Shown: positions 38,115 through 46,814, numbered from the stretch's first letter. The stretch is 64,000 nucleotides of DNA from Brevibacillus centrosporus (GCF_003710815.1 NZ_RHHP01000010.1:218470-282469); one strand, 5' to 3'. A program made the numbers and translations. Notes: generated from the letters alone by a model not told the origin.

Positions 38115-38797
38115 GAATGTTCACCGAATCGGTAACCGAATCCATAAACCGTTTGAATATATCGAGGATTGGCAGGATCGTCTCCCAGTTTGCGGCGAAG
38201 ATTCCGAATATGAGAGTCCATCGTTCTTTCGTATCCCATGTATTCATCCTCCAAAGCAGACTTTAACAATTGCAAACGGCTAAAGACAATGCCGGGACGA
38301 CTCGCCAGTGTGAACAGAATTTTGAATTCAGTAGGTGTCAATTGGATTTCCTGGCTGTCTTTGAAAACCTGACATTTGGGCTCGGAAATGATCAAGTTGT
38401 CTCTTTCCAAGAACATCGACTTGTCTTCAGGTCCGCGTAAGCGGCGAAGCAAAGCTCGGATGCGCGAAGCGAGCTCCCGCAAGCTGAACGGCTTCGTCAA
38501 ATAATCATCCGCACCGATTTCCAGACCGACAATCTTATCTGACTCCTCAGATCTTGCAGTGACCATAATAATGCCGCATTGCGAAGTTTGCCTGATTTCA
38601 CGGCATACATCGATACCGCTTTTCTCGGGGAGCATCCAATCAAGCACGATGAGATCAGGCCGCTCAGATCGGGCGATCGTTAGTGCTTCCTTGCCGGTAC
38701 GAGCGCTCAATACCTGAAACCCTTCACGTTGCAGAAAGCTGTGCATTTCCTCAAGCATGCCCGGTTCGTCCTCCACAAGCAACAATTTCGCATCCAT
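38111..38797 (-). CDS. OmpR-family response regulator
   Basis: 228 aa from ATG 38797, with AAAGG 10 nt upstream. The receiver domain has the acidic pair 'LVEDEP', phospho-acceptor Asp in 'LIVLDWMLPEKSG', Thr and Lys in 'MVTARSE' and 'DDYLTKPFSL'. The C-terminal winged helix has 'LTPTEFKILFTLASRPGIVF' and 'DSHIRNLRRKLGDDP'. It is coupled to the kinase downstream. Targets may include itself; no operator was identified. Confidence 0.94.
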   Translation of the reverse strand: MDAKLLLVEDEPGMLEEMHSFLQREGFQVLSARTGKEALTIARSERPDLIVLDWMLPEKSGIDVCREIRQTSQCGIIMVTARSEESDKIVGLEIGADDYLTKPFSLRELASRIRALLRRLRGPEDKSMFLERDNLIISEPKCQVFKDSQEIQLTPTEFKILFTLASRPGIVFSRLQLLKSALEDEYMGYERTMDSHIRNLRRKLGDDPANPRYIQTVYGFGYRFGEHS

Positions 38798-39169
38798 TTC
38801 AATCACACCTTTCCATAATAATCTGCTTCCATTGCGAGTAATACCTCTAACGCAAAATTATAACGGGATTTGACAGATTACTGAAGAAATTCACGCAAAC
38901 AGAGGAAGATCTGCATAAGTTCTCGACATTTGTTGTGTAAACTGGCTGTGAAAGGAAAGAAATAGCCGCGAAAAACAAGAACAAAATTGAACAGGGGATC
39001 GGTTTATTGAAAACGTACGATGAAAGTGTAAGGAATGAGCAGTGGACTGTGTGCGATGCTGATTGAGAGGCGCAGCTGGAACTAGGCGCTAAGGGTAAGG
39101 GGGTGGTGGATTTATCCACCAATTACGGAAATTGAGCAGAAATGGAGTAATGGTTATGAGGTCGAAGGA
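38798..39169. other. Intergenic stretch with possible coding debris
   Basis: On the plus strand two short open stretches without start codons look protein-like ('DRLLKKFTQTEEDLHKFSTF' ending near 38938; 'EIAAKNKNKIEQGIGLLKTY' ending near 39066). I do not recognise them, and they could be chance or remnants of a lost gene. A small hairpin (GGATTTATCC) lies near 39110. No promoter could be assigned with confidence. Confidence 0.3.
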
Positions 39170-39301
39170 TTATTTTACACTTTTATACACCTGAATGGCT
39201 TTGTCGAGAACCTGCGTAAAGTGGACAACGCTTCTTGCATTAATATTGTCACAGGTTTTGGTGGTAAGCAGATCTTGCAGATGATCCAGCAGATAATCCA
39301 A
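39170..39301 (-). CDS. Tiny Spo0E-like phosphatase candidate, 43 aa
   Basis: TTG 39301 follows AGAGAAGAG by 5 nt and opens a 43-aa frame: 'MDYLLDHLQDLLTTKTCDN', then 'SVVHFTQVLDKAIQVYKSVK'. The pattern of two short helices with a SxxxxLDxxI-type motif in the second resembles Spo0E-like aspartyl-phosphate phosphatases, which dephosphorylate Spo0A~P and similar proteins. The neighbouring response regulator would be a conceivable partner. The canonical SQELD is changed to TQVLD. It has no strong ribosome site, so it is a candidate only. Confidence 0.45.
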   Translation of the reverse strand: MDYLLDHLQDLLTTKTCDNINARSVVHFTQVLDKAIQVYKSVK

Positions 39302-39356
39302 TCGAACTCTTCTCTATATTCTGTTTGTAAAAACAACAAAGAGGAGTGATTAACAA

Positions 39357-39761
39357 ATGAAAATGAGGCTAGCTTCATTCGCAGTACTTTGTGCATTTCT
39401 ACTTGTTCCAACTATTGCCTCTGCTGAAGGGACCAACGTTGATGTCGTTTACGGATTAACCACCGGGCGACTTTGGGCCACGATGGACGCGGTGGTGGGG
39501 CTGATCAGCGCGGTCATAGGTGGGGTGTCTCTGGCCCGCTCCGCCGGTCGTTTCGGCATCGGCTCAGGGAGACGCGGGGCCATTGTGGCCGCGGTGATGG
39601 CGCTGATCGTCATAGTCTACGCTGGGCTGCATCTGGCAAACTTCACTGGTGGTTTCGGCACCGGCAGCGGGCGAGCCGGGGCAATCGTGGCCATCATGAT
39701 GGGGCTGATCGGCATGGTCCTCGCTGGGCTAACTTTGGCCCGTTCCCGCCGAGCCAGTTGA
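39357..39761 (+). CDS. DUF6223-like small membrane protein with repeated GxGxGRxGAIVA units
   Basis: 134 aa; AGAGGAG precedes the ATG by about 12 nt. Signal peptide 'LASFAVLCAFLLVPTIASAE', then three hydrophobic units separated by 'RFGIGSGRRGAIVA' and 'GFGTGSGRAGAIVA'. This gives an internal duplication with a Gly-rich basic turn between helices. It matches my recollection of DUF6223. The body of the gene is distinctly GC-rich compared with the flanks, while the signal peptide region is not, hinting at transfer from a high-GC donor. Function unknown. Confidence 0.75.
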   Translation: MKMRLASFAVLCAFLLVPTIASAEGTNVDVVYGLTTGRLWATMDAVVGLISAVIGGVSLARSAGRFGIGSGRRGAIVAAVMALIVIVYAGLHLANFTGGFGTGSGRAGAIVAIMMGLIGMVLAGLTLARSRRAS

Positions 39762-39843
39762 CCACCATGATGCCCAGTGTTGTGGGAAAGCTATCAATAA
39801 CATAAAATCAATATACTAACGGGTATCAATAGTTCAATAACCT

Positions 39844-39888
39844 AAGCCAGTCTAACACTTTATTATCGTGTGTTGACTGGCTTTTTGT
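39844..39888 (+). terminator. Intrinsic terminator after the DUF6223 gene
   Basis: AGCCAGTC-TAACAC pairs with GTGT-TGACTGGCT, followed by TTTTTG. Confidence 0.8.
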
Positions 39889-39954
39889 ACGGCAGGATTG
39901 AATAGTCTAGAACATCCGGCTCGAAGCCTTCTATGGTCGTGTTCATATTGTTTG

Positions 39955-40032
39955 GTACTGGTGAAAGTGCCGTCTCCACTCCACCATTTGTTCATAGCTA
40001 TCCTCCAATTTCTGATGCAGGTTTGCTATCAA
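39955..40032 (-). pseudogene. N-terminal stub of an M20-family amidohydrolase
   Basis: TTG 40032 follows GGAGAGGAG and encodes 26 residues ending 'EQMVEWRRHFHQY', the conserved start of M20 aminoacylase/amidohydrolases (family continues 'PELSF'). Here it changes to 'QTI' and a stop. About 360 residues with the metal ligands are missing. The break lies at about 39952-39955. No other piece of the gene is in the window. Confidence 0.75.
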
Positions 40033-40310
40033 TTGAAATGTCTCCTCTCCAGCCTGTTTGCTTCTCTAGTGTCGATCGCAACTGCTCGTATTTCCTTCCT
40101 AGCAAGCATCCCCCTTAAAAAGCGCATTGTGTGAATCATCAATCTTTTTAAGAGCAATTCTCGTGCCATCGTTAAAATAGCAGCCAGTCTTTATCCATCC
40201 GTGCCGATCAGCCGGTTACAATAGCAAGAGGGAGAAATTTTTATCCCCATTTCGTAAAAATTTTTTTACGTCTTACTCAGCTTTTCGCATCCCGAAAGCC
40301 GTTGATCAAT
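40033..40310. other. Intergenic stretch
   Basis: Leader of the M20 stub followed by AT-rich DNA with poly-T/poly-A runs near 40250-40270 (AAATTTTTTTACG). No gene was recognised. Confidence 0.4.
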
Positions 40311-40311
40311 G

Positions 40312-40342
40312 AAAAAGGAGCTGCCAGAAGGCAACTCCTTAC
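40312..40342 (-). terminator. Intrinsic terminator of the gate-domain permease gene
   Basis: On the minus strand AAGGAGTTGCC pairs with GGCAGCTCCTT around TTCT, followed by TTTCATT. Confidence 0.85.
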
Positions 40343-40428
40343 AAATTCACAAGCGTAATCTCTTAGGAATGAGGACGTGACATATCTACCACCATCGATT
40401 CGCCTGCCAACTCCCTACCAAGCTCTAT

Positions 40429-41538
40429 TTAAACCAGCAGCGGTGTCAATCCAAACGCAAAGATCACTACGGTCACAATGCGCATCCCCATCCCTACCAA
40501 AGCAGCAGACAAAGCCTCACGGGGTGAAAGATCAGAGTTGGCAGACCAAATCGCAGGGATCTGCCCGAACACGTCGGAGAGTGGAAGACCAGAGGCCGCC
40601 AGCACGAAAGCTCCTACCACCAATCTTGGGTCCATTGTTGCAGCAACTTCCTTTAGCTGAGCCATGGCGAGTGTCGGAGAAGCCAAGATTGCCGTAATCC
40701 CCGTCTTCGGATCTACCCCAATCAAGCTGAGCCCTGATGAAAGCGCACCTTCAATCCATTTCCACGCCCCTGCGTAATCTAGCAAGCCGATGATCCCAAA
40801 GATTACGGCAGCTGCAGGAATGACCAGAAGAAACAGCAGCTCCGCACCCTCCTTAGCCCCATTGAAAAGAGTGGTGAAAAAGGGTGTACTTGGAGTGAAC
40901 GAGGGAAGATCACGAAGCGGTACTGACTTCGTATCCCGGTAGATCGTCTTGCTGAGCACAAAAGGCACGACAACAAGTGGGGCGAAAATGGCAAGAAACA
41001 CGACGGGAAATGCCTCGATCCCAGCTATGGACAAGCAGATGAGACCGAGCATAAAACAGGAAAACGACTGCTGCGACTGCACCATAGTGGCGATGGCGAT
41101 CTTTTGTTCATCTTTGGTTGCGCCTGCTCGCTTCAAGATGGGACCGCCTATCCGACCAGCCGCGTTGATATCCCCGAGAATATTATAGATACCTGGAATC
41201 ACGACGGACGGGTTTACGCGGATCCGCTCCGTTATAGGCACAAAGATTCGCATCAAGGCATCGGTAAAGCCTAAGCGCTCTAGCATTCGCCCCGTCATTA
41301 CACTGAGGATGATCGCCACGCCAACCGTCCCCATCAAAAACACGTCGACTACAATCGGCTTCACTTTGTTTAACATCGCGGTAAACGCATCACCTAGTAC
41401 ACTCGGCTGAAAGATTAAGAGTACCGTGACGGCTACTACCAATCCCAGTCCTACCCATTCGATGGGGCTCCATGCTCTTTTCTGTGCTGCCTGCTGCAGT
41501 GTATAAACACTATCCAGCTGCTCCTGTGGTTTTGCCAT
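40429..41538 (-). CDS. Nucleoside-recognition (gate) domain membrane protein
   Basis: 369 aa with around nine hydrophobic segments and two gate-type regions ('VDVFLMGTVGVAIILSVMTG', 'GAELLFLLVIPAAAVIFGII'). Polar intramembrane segments 'NILGDINAAGRIGGPILKRA' and 'MVQSQQSFSCFMLG' recall the Gate domain of nucleoside transporters and SpmA/SpmB proteins. It is 34 bp downstream of a NIF3 gene on the same strand. Its solute is unknown. Confidence 0.8.
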   Translation of the reverse strand: MAKPQEQLDSVYTLQQAAQKRAWSPIEWVGLGLVVAVTVLLIFQPSVLGDAFTAMLNKVKPIVVDVFLMGTVGVAIILSVMTGRMLERLGFTDALMRIFVPITERIRVNPSVVIPGIYNILGDINAAGRIGGPILKRAGATKDEQKIAIATMVQSQQSFSCFMLGLICLSIAGIEAFPVVFLAIFAPLVVVPFVLSKTIYRDTKSVPLRDLPSFTPSTPFFTTLFNGAKEGAELLFLLVIPAAAVIFGIIGLLDYAGAWKWIEGALSSGLSLIGVDPKTGITAILASPTLAMAQLKEVAATMDPRLVVGAFVLAASGLPLSDVFGQIPAIWSANSDLSPREALSAALVGMGMRIVTVVIFAFGLTPLLV

Positions 41539-41572
41539 ATTCCTCTTCCCCCTTATTCTGCTCGCTCGTTTC

Positions 41573-42571
41573 CTACACGTTCACTTTTTTGACCAGATAG
41601 TTGTCGGCCATCCGCTCTGCATATTCCCGGATTCGCTTGCTTCCCATTTCTCTTAGCGGAATGGATGTCACCCGCTCTCGGAACACCACCACCTCCACGT
41701 CGGGAAGGAGCTTCTCGAGCGCATACGCAAGAGGAAGACCGTTTTCTAAAATTTCCAGCACATGGCAGTTTCCTATGACAAACTGAAGTCCTAAACGCTT
41801 CGCCTCTTGAACCAGTTCACTGTCGCTTCTTACTCGGCTAATGGAAGCAAGCACGGTGTCAATCTCCGGAAACTGCTCTTTTGCCTGTCGCAAATGCGCT
41901 GGGGAAAACCCTGTGTGTGGGAAGATGTGCAGCACGTGTTTGACGGGACTCTCTCGACTGCCCAGTACGATACGCCCTTGCGTGACAAGTGTAGCCTCCA
42001 TCACCGACGAGCTCCCCCGAATCTCGCGCTCCATCTTCAGCAGCTCTCCTTCCTCTTCCAAGCCCATAAACGAGTGAAGGCGATCAAGGATATGGCCCAT
42101 CTCTTTAATCTCAGGCAACACCGTACCGACAAACAAAACATTTCCTTCTACACCGCCGTAATGAATGTCGGCATACCTCACCTGATGGCCGTGCAAAAAG
42201 GCTATGCCTGGGTGAAGTCCGTGAAAGGCTTCATGAAGCTCCAGCACCGCAAGCCCAGAGAGACCCAGGTAGTTTTTTAGCGTCACTCCACCCGAACTGG
42301 CTGCATCTGCGATCGGGTGATGTGCCACAATGGCATCTACACCGGTGGCGGCCGCAAGTTCAATGTCGTGCTCAGAGAGCGTCATCGCAACAGCCAGTTT
42401 CTTCACTTGGCGCATTGGGTCGCCCCAAACGAGGCCAGGCTTCTCTAGCACCTTTTTCCCTCGAATCCCAGAATCCTTCCAAATGGAAAAGGAATGCATC
42501 GGATTGGGGTCGTTTACCCTCCCTCCTGAAAGTATGTCTAGTGCGAGAACTACATCCGAAATGGTTGTCAT
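41573..42571 (-). CDS. NIF3-family dinuclear-metal protein
   Basis: 332 aa. The NIF3 metal motif 'VDAIVAHHPIADAASSGG' is around residue 85, 'HGHQVRYADIHYGG' in the middle, and the C-terminal metal region is 'QFVIGNCHVLEILENGLPLA'. Members form toroidal hexamers with two metals per subunit and often a GTP-cyclohydrolase-I-type-2 label, but their reaction is not settled. This copy is shorter than the 370-aa forms and lacks the PII-like insert. Co-transcription with the gate-domain permease is likely. Confidence 0.8.
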   Translation of the reverse strand: MTTISDVVLALDILSGGRVNDPNPMHSFSIWKDSGIRGKKVLEKPGLVWGDPMRQVKKLAVAMTLSEHDIELAAATGVDAIVAHHPIADAASSGGVTLKNYLGLSGLAVLELHEAFHGLHPGIAFLHGHQVRYADIHYGGVEGNVLFVGTVLPEIKEMGHILDRLHSFMGLEEEGELLKMEREIRGSSSVMEATLVTQGRIVLGSRESPVKHVLHIFPHTGFSPAHLRQAKEQFPEIDTVLASISRVRSDSELVQEAKRLGLQFVIGNCHVLEILENGLPLAYALEKLLPDVEVVVFRERVTSIPLREMGSKRIREYAERMADNYLVKKVNV

Positions 42572-42597
42572 TTTGGTTTCCTCCCTCTATGAAATAA

Positions 42598-42675
42598 AAA
42601 TAGCCGCCAGTACCAAACAAACAGGATAGGGAATAACCCCGAACCCCTGTTCATTTGCGTACTGACGGCCGTCCT
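42598..42675 (-). terminator. Very long interrupted hairpin ending in a T run
   Basis: On the minus strand CCGTCAGTAC (near 42669) pairs with GTACTGGCGG (near 42605). Inside, AACAGG pairs with CCTGTT and GGG with CCC, and the whole is followed by TATTTTTATTT. It lies after the DUF2294-like stop (42704) and upstream of the NIF3 gene. It is longer than an ordinary terminator. Confidence 0.65.
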
Positions 42676-42703
42676 GCACTCATTCCTGAGATCATTCTAC
42701 CAG

Positions 42704-43081
42704 TCAGCTTTGCTTTTGGAGGTACATCTCCACATTCTGCTCGAGCACGACTACGGTTGCCGAGAGCTCGGTTTCCGGGTCGTAATCCTTGAGAATGGAG
42801 ACCACCTTGATTTCGTATTTTGTTTCTAGGCGTCCCTTCAACAGCGCTTTGAATTCGTCGATCAGGAGAATATCCATCATTCGCGTGAGTTCCCGATTTT
42901 TCTCGTCGACCGAGCGAATAGCCGGGACTCGTCGATGGTACGTCATGAATAAGATCCGATCCCCAACAAAATCGACGCGAAGCCGTTTGACCCCGATTTG
43001 AAACAGTTGCAAATTCACTTCGTTGTAGACCTTGGTCAATTCTTGCTTTAACTGTCCTGCACTGAGTACAAGCGGATTCAT
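42704..43081 (-). CDS. DUF2294-like protein
   Basis: 125 aa, cytosolic, mixed alpha/beta: 'QELTKVYNEVNLQLFQIGVK', 'VDFVGDRILFMTYHRRVPAI', 'RTRMMDILLIDEFKALLKGR'-like and C-terminal 'LSATVVVLEQNVEMYLQKQS'. The order of elements fits DUF2294 (sometimes mislabelled Na-translocating decarboxylase), but the match is from memory and moderate. Divergent from the Ger(x)C remnant; a palindrome lies between them (43147-43166). Confidence 0.65.
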   Translation of the reverse strand: MNPLVLSAGQLKQELTKVYNEVNLQLFQIGVKRLRVDFVGDRILFMTYHRRVPAIRSVDEKNRELTRMMDILLIDEFKALLKGRLETKYEIKVVSILKDYDPETELSATVVVLEQNVEMYLQKQS

Positions 43082-43146
43082 TTGACCGCACCCCGTATGC
43101 TGCTAGTTTCAGAAAGTTATTCATAACTATAATGGACAGCCGAAAA

Positions 43147-43166
43147 CTTGTCAATATTATGACAAG
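43147..43166. promoter_or_regulatory. Palindrome between the DUF2294-like gene and the Ger(x)C remnant
   Basis: CTTGTCA-6 nt-TGACAAG, perfect 7-bp arms, in the divergent intergenic region 65 bp upstream of the DUF2294-like start. It looks like a dimeric-regulator site; the binder is unknown. Confidence 0.5.
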
Positions 43167-43193
43167 AAATAATATTCTGAATTGAAGGAGGGA

Positions 43194-43802
43194 ACGGAAT
43201 CTTCTTTTATCGTTACTGAATTTTTGTTTGATTACCATCGACGCTTGAGCGAAAAAGGATTGGATCCGTATTTACCCGTCATCCGTCCATTGAAGGAAAC
43301 CTATTTAATTGATCGAGTGGCTGTCTTTGACAAGGAAAAAATCAAAGCGATCTTAAATCCAGAAGAAACCCGGATTTTTAATGAATTATCCAAGAAAATC
43401 CGAAACTTCGATATCGAAACCAAGAAAGAAAATGTTCAATTCGCTTTGAATGTGACCTATTTTGGTTATTCGTATCAGTTTGATGAACGAAACCCCTCCT
43501 CTCCTAAGCTTATGATGGATGTGCGAATCAGAGGGATCACCGAGGAATCCAAGCAGACTTTCTACAATTCGCAATGGGACCGGTATAAAGAAGTAGCGGA
43601 AACCGAAGCGGCCAAACGCTATCGTCATGTTCTGGAAAAACTCCAGTCGCTTGGAGTTGATCCGATTGGTTTCGGTTTACGCTATCGGGCCACTCATTAT
43701 CATGGGGATGAAGACTGGGAAAAATGGAAAGCCATTTATCCACGACTCGAATGGAATATCAAGGTGAACATCGATCTTATCGGATCAGGTGGGATTAAAT
43801 GA
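43194..43802 (+). pseudogene. Ger(x)C-type germination lipoprotein, N-terminal half missing
   Basis: The frame encodes about 200 residues of the C-terminal half of GerAC/GerKC-type proteins: 'TEFLFDYHRRLSEKGLDPYL', 'YLIDRVAVFDKEKIKAILNP' and the C-terminal 'GVDPIGFGLRYRATHY', 'DWEKWKAIYPRLEWNIKVNI'. Intact proteins have ~370-400 residues with a lipoprotein signal. Here the sequence begins directly after a good AAGGAGGG site but with no start codon except a TTG that overlaps the site. The partner genes (gerA/gerB types) are absent. Probably non-functional. Confidence 0.8.
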
Positions 43803-43919
43803 GGAAAGTGTGATACCCCCCATGCACACCTGCGCAGCATGGGGGTCTAGCTCAATATCTTCCGTAAGCATATACACCAGATGAACATATGGGAAGGCGA
43901 AAGATCATCTGTGATATCA

Positions 43920-45173
43920 CTACGAACCGGAAATGGCCGGCTCCTCCGCAGAAGCAGGAGTCGATTTCGTGTGTCGTATTGCTTTTTTGACGAAACGGTA
44001 CTGAAACATTCCCCCGATCAAGAGCAATACGCTGAGCGTGGAAAACCAGTAAGCTCCTCCGAAATTGCGAAATGCCAGGGCACCTACGGTTGGTCCGATG
44101 GTTCCCGTGATTCCCCAGTTTGCACCAAACACGGCGAAGTAGCGTCCACGGAATTCATCGGGAGCCATGACAGAGATCGCTTTTTGGATTTGTGGTCCGT
44201 ACAGCATCTCGCCAATGGTAAACATCGTCTCTGCAAGAATGAGCACGATCATGCCTGGTGCCCACCCATAACCGAAGCCGACACAGGCAAGGAACAGGTA
44301 CGCTGTCAAAATGACGCGGTGGGCTGGAAATCGTTCTGCGAATTTGGCGATCGCGATTTGACAGCAGACAACCAGGATTCCATTGATCGTCAAAAGTGTC
44401 GCGAAAATCGTGAGAAAATCGTCGTATTTGGTACGCAGATGCTGTGGGAGAATGATTTCGACCTGTGAATACAGGAGCGATAAAGGTACAGCTGCGAGTG
44501 CCATCCAAAACAGCGTTTTGTGCTCAGACCATACAAAGCGAGGGCTGGTATTGCTTTCTTCTTTGCTGGATTTTGCCCCAGCGCGTGCTTCCTTCGGCAA
44601 TGTCTCCGGCACCTGCCAGGCAATAAGCAGACAGTAGATGAACAAAGCGAGTGAGCATATGCCAAAAGCGATACCCGGATTGATCTTGTACAGTGCCACA
44701 CCAATCAGTGGTCCTGCAGCAGCCCCCAAATTCAAGGCCGTATGCAGCAGCGCGAAGACCTCACTCCTCTTCTCCTCTGGGACGATATCTGTCACCTGTG
44801 CGCTAGCAGCTGGCCAAAACAGGGAGGCCCCGACTCCGTTCAGAATCGTGAGTGCGGCAAAGGCGAAAAGGGACTCTGCCCACATATAGCCTGCCATGGA
44901 GACGGACTCGATCAGGAGTGCAGCTATCATCAACGGCTTTCGTCCGTACTTGTCCGAGAGACTGCCGGCAAAATAGCCAGAAATGATGCTCGTTAAAGGC
45001 TGCAGGCTCGTGACCATTGCTGCTAACAGTAGATTGCCGTCCATTCTGTCATACAGGTAAAAAGCCAGGAAAGGTCTGAGCATAAAGCCGGCAAACGTCG
45101 TCAAAATCGTTCCGATGACCCGAATCCAGATTGCTCTGTCATAACGGGCTATCAGATTGTGGAGCCAAACCAT
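43920..45173 (-). CDS. MFS multidrug exporter (DHA1 type)
   Basis: 417 aa from ATG 45173, with GGAGG 10 nt upstream. Twelve predicted helices; motif A 'GSLSDKYGRKPLMIAALL' between helices 2 and 3, and motif C-like 'LNLGAAAGPLIGVALYKINP' in helix 5, the antiporter signature. It has the full length for the family. Monocistronic. Substrates unknown. Confidence 0.9.
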   Translation of the reverse strand: MVWLHNLIARYDRAIWIRVIGTILTTFAGFMLRPFLAFYLYDRMDGNLLLAAMVTSLQPLTSIISGYFAGSLSDKYGRKPLMIAALLIESVSMAGYMWAESLFAFAALTILNGVGASLFWPAASAQVTDIVPEEKRSEVFALLHTALNLGAAAGPLIGVALYKINPGIAFGICSLALFIYCLLIAWQVPETLPKEARAGAKSSKEESNTSPRFVWSEHKTLFWMALAAVPLSLLYSQVEIILPQHLRTKYDDFLTIFATLLTINGILVVCCQIAIAKFAERFPAHRVILTAYLFLACVGFGYGWAPGMIVLILAETMFTIGEMLYGPQIQKAISVMAPDEFRGRYFAVFGANWGITGTIGPTVGALAFRNFGGAYWFSTLSVLLLIGGMFQYRFVKKAIRHTKSTPASAEEPAISGS

Positions 45174-45471
45174 TCGGATAATTCCTCCTTGCCGATAAAG
45201 GATATTTTTGTAAGTATATCGGAGAGTCATAAGAAAAGATAGAGGTTTAGGATAAATGGGAATTATTAGATTTTTTAGAAGAGATGGAATTTCCCCTTTG
45301 CTCTTTTTAGGCCGTACCCCTTACACTTCCAGACGGTTTCAAGGAGAAGAAAACCTTGATTTTTACGCGGGTGAAACTTAATAATAGGGAACAGGCATTC
45401 TTGTCCGGCGCACATGAAAGGTACTGCCATTCTAACCGGATGTAAAACAGCAGAAAGGTTGTATTTACTTC
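45174..45471. other. Divergent intergenic region between two MFS genes
   Basis: AT-rich, 298 bp. It must hold both promoters, but I could not assign -10/-35 pairs with confidence. No small gene was recognised. Confidence 0.35.
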
Positions 45472-46695
45472 ATGGAAATTTCACAGCTTTCGATCAAAGA
45501 ACAAGCAAACAAAAAGTCGTTTTCGATCTCTTTGCTTTCGCTTACGCTCGGTTCATTTGCAATTGGAATGACTGAATTTGTCATCATGGGTTTGCTCCCC
45601 AACGTGGCCGATGACTTAGGGGTCAGCATCTCGTCAGCAGGGCAGCTCATTACCATGTACGCTCTTGGGGTCGCTGTCGGGGCGCCGATCATGACCATCC
45701 TCACTCATCGCATTCCTCAAAAGAAGCTCCTGTGCTTCCTGATGCTTCTTTTTATTTTCGGAAATGGAATTTCGGTCATCGCTCCGAATTACGCCGTTTT
45801 GATGGCCGCTCGCATGTTGACGGCGTTGACTCATGGGACATTTTTTGGAGTGGGAGCAGTGGTTGCCTCCAGCCTAGTTCCACCGGACAAACGTGCCAGT
45901 GCCGTCTCTATCATGATGGCAGGCTTGACGATTGCCAATATCATTGGAGTCCCTTTGGGAACCTTTATTGGTCAGCATATGGGCTGGCGCTCTTCCTTTG
46001 GTACGATTGCCATTATGGGAATCATTGCATGGGTCGGAATCATGGTTTTCGTTCCAAAAATGCGGCAGCAAAATACGGAGAGCATTACTGGACAAATCAA
46101 AGCGCTTGTCCAACCGAAGCTGCTTCTGTACCTCCTGATTGGTGCACTGGGCAATGCCGCACTTTTCACGGTCTTCACTTATATTACGCCGCTGCTAACG
46201 CAAGTCACCGGCTTTGCCGAGCATTCCGTCACTTGGATCCTCGTACTGTTTGGCTGTGGAGTGACTATCGGCAATATCGTAGGCGGCAAGCTTGCCGATT
46301 GGAAGCTGATGCCTTCCGTCCTGGGGCTTTACTTTTCGATCTGTATCATCCTGACTCTGTTTACGTTTACGATGTATAATCAGATCGCTGCGGTGATTAC
46401 GATTTTTCTGTGGGGAGCTGCTTCGTTTGCTGTTTTTCCAGGGCTGCAAGTGCGTGTGATGAACCTGGCACAGTCGGCACCAGCTCTCGCCTCTACCTCC
46501 AGCCATTCGGCCGGTAATCTAGGAAATGCAGCTGGAGCTTTCATCGGCGGATGGGTGATTACGCATCTGGCTATCACATCACTCCCGTGGGTTGGCGCCA
46601 TTCTGGTAGGACTGGCTCTACTTTTGGGCGTCGCTTCCTATATCGCTGAACGCAAGGCAAAGACGAATAACGTATTCCTTACAAAAGAGAACTGA
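45472..46695 (+). CDS. MFS transporter (AraJ/Cml-type exporter)
   Basis: 407 aa, 12 helices. N-terminal 'LTLGSFAIGMTEFVIMGLLP' is the hallmark of the sugar-efflux/chloramphenicol-exporter subgroup (AraJ, YdhP, Cml). 'YALGVAVGAPIMTILTHRIP' and 'ALTHGTFFGVGAVVASSLVP' follow. An AGAAAGG site lies 13 nt before the start. Followed by a strong terminator. Confidence 0.92.
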   Translation: MEISQLSIKEQANKKSFSISLLSLTLGSFAIGMTEFVIMGLLPNVADDLGVSISSAGQLITMYALGVAVGAPIMTILTHRIPQKKLLCFLMLLFIFGNGISVIAPNYAVLMAARMLTALTHGTFFGVGAVVASSLVPPDKRASAVSIMMAGLTIANIIGVPLGTFIGQHMGWRSSFGTIAIMGIIAWVGIMVFVPKMRQQNTESITGQIKALVQPKLLLYLLIGALGNAALFTVFTYITPLLTQVTGFAEHSVTWILVLFGCGVTIGNIVGGKLADWKLMPSVLGLYFSICIILTLFTFTMYNQIAAVITIFLWGAASFAVFPGLQVRVMNLAQSAPALASTSSHSAGNLGNAAGAFIGGWVITHLAITSLPWVGAILVGLALLLGVASYIAERKAKTNNVFLTKEN

Positions 46696-46722
46696 TTTTA
46701 CGAGCTTTACTTTTATCCGATT

Positions 46723-46757
46723 AAGGGGTCAACCGATTATGGTTGACCTCTTTTTTA
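46723..46757 (+). terminator. Intrinsic terminator of the AraJ-like gene
   Basis: AGGGGTCAACC pairs with GGTTGACCTCTT around a 6-nt loop, followed by TTTTT. Confidence 0.9.
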
Positions 46758-46814
46758 TCTTCATTGATTCACCTTTATTTACCAGTTCATGAAATTCTTT
46801 TCCTGTTCATCCTA

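Noticed and set aside
38847..39122. 91-codon minus-strand ORF rich in Ser and Phe
   Set aside because: No ribosome site, low-complexity composition and no family resemblance.
39890..39950. Short minus-strand reading stretch after the M20 stub, ending '...LDYSILPYKKPVNTR'
   Set aside because: Overlaps the terminator of the DUF6223 gene on the other strand and has no start or known relative; probably chance.
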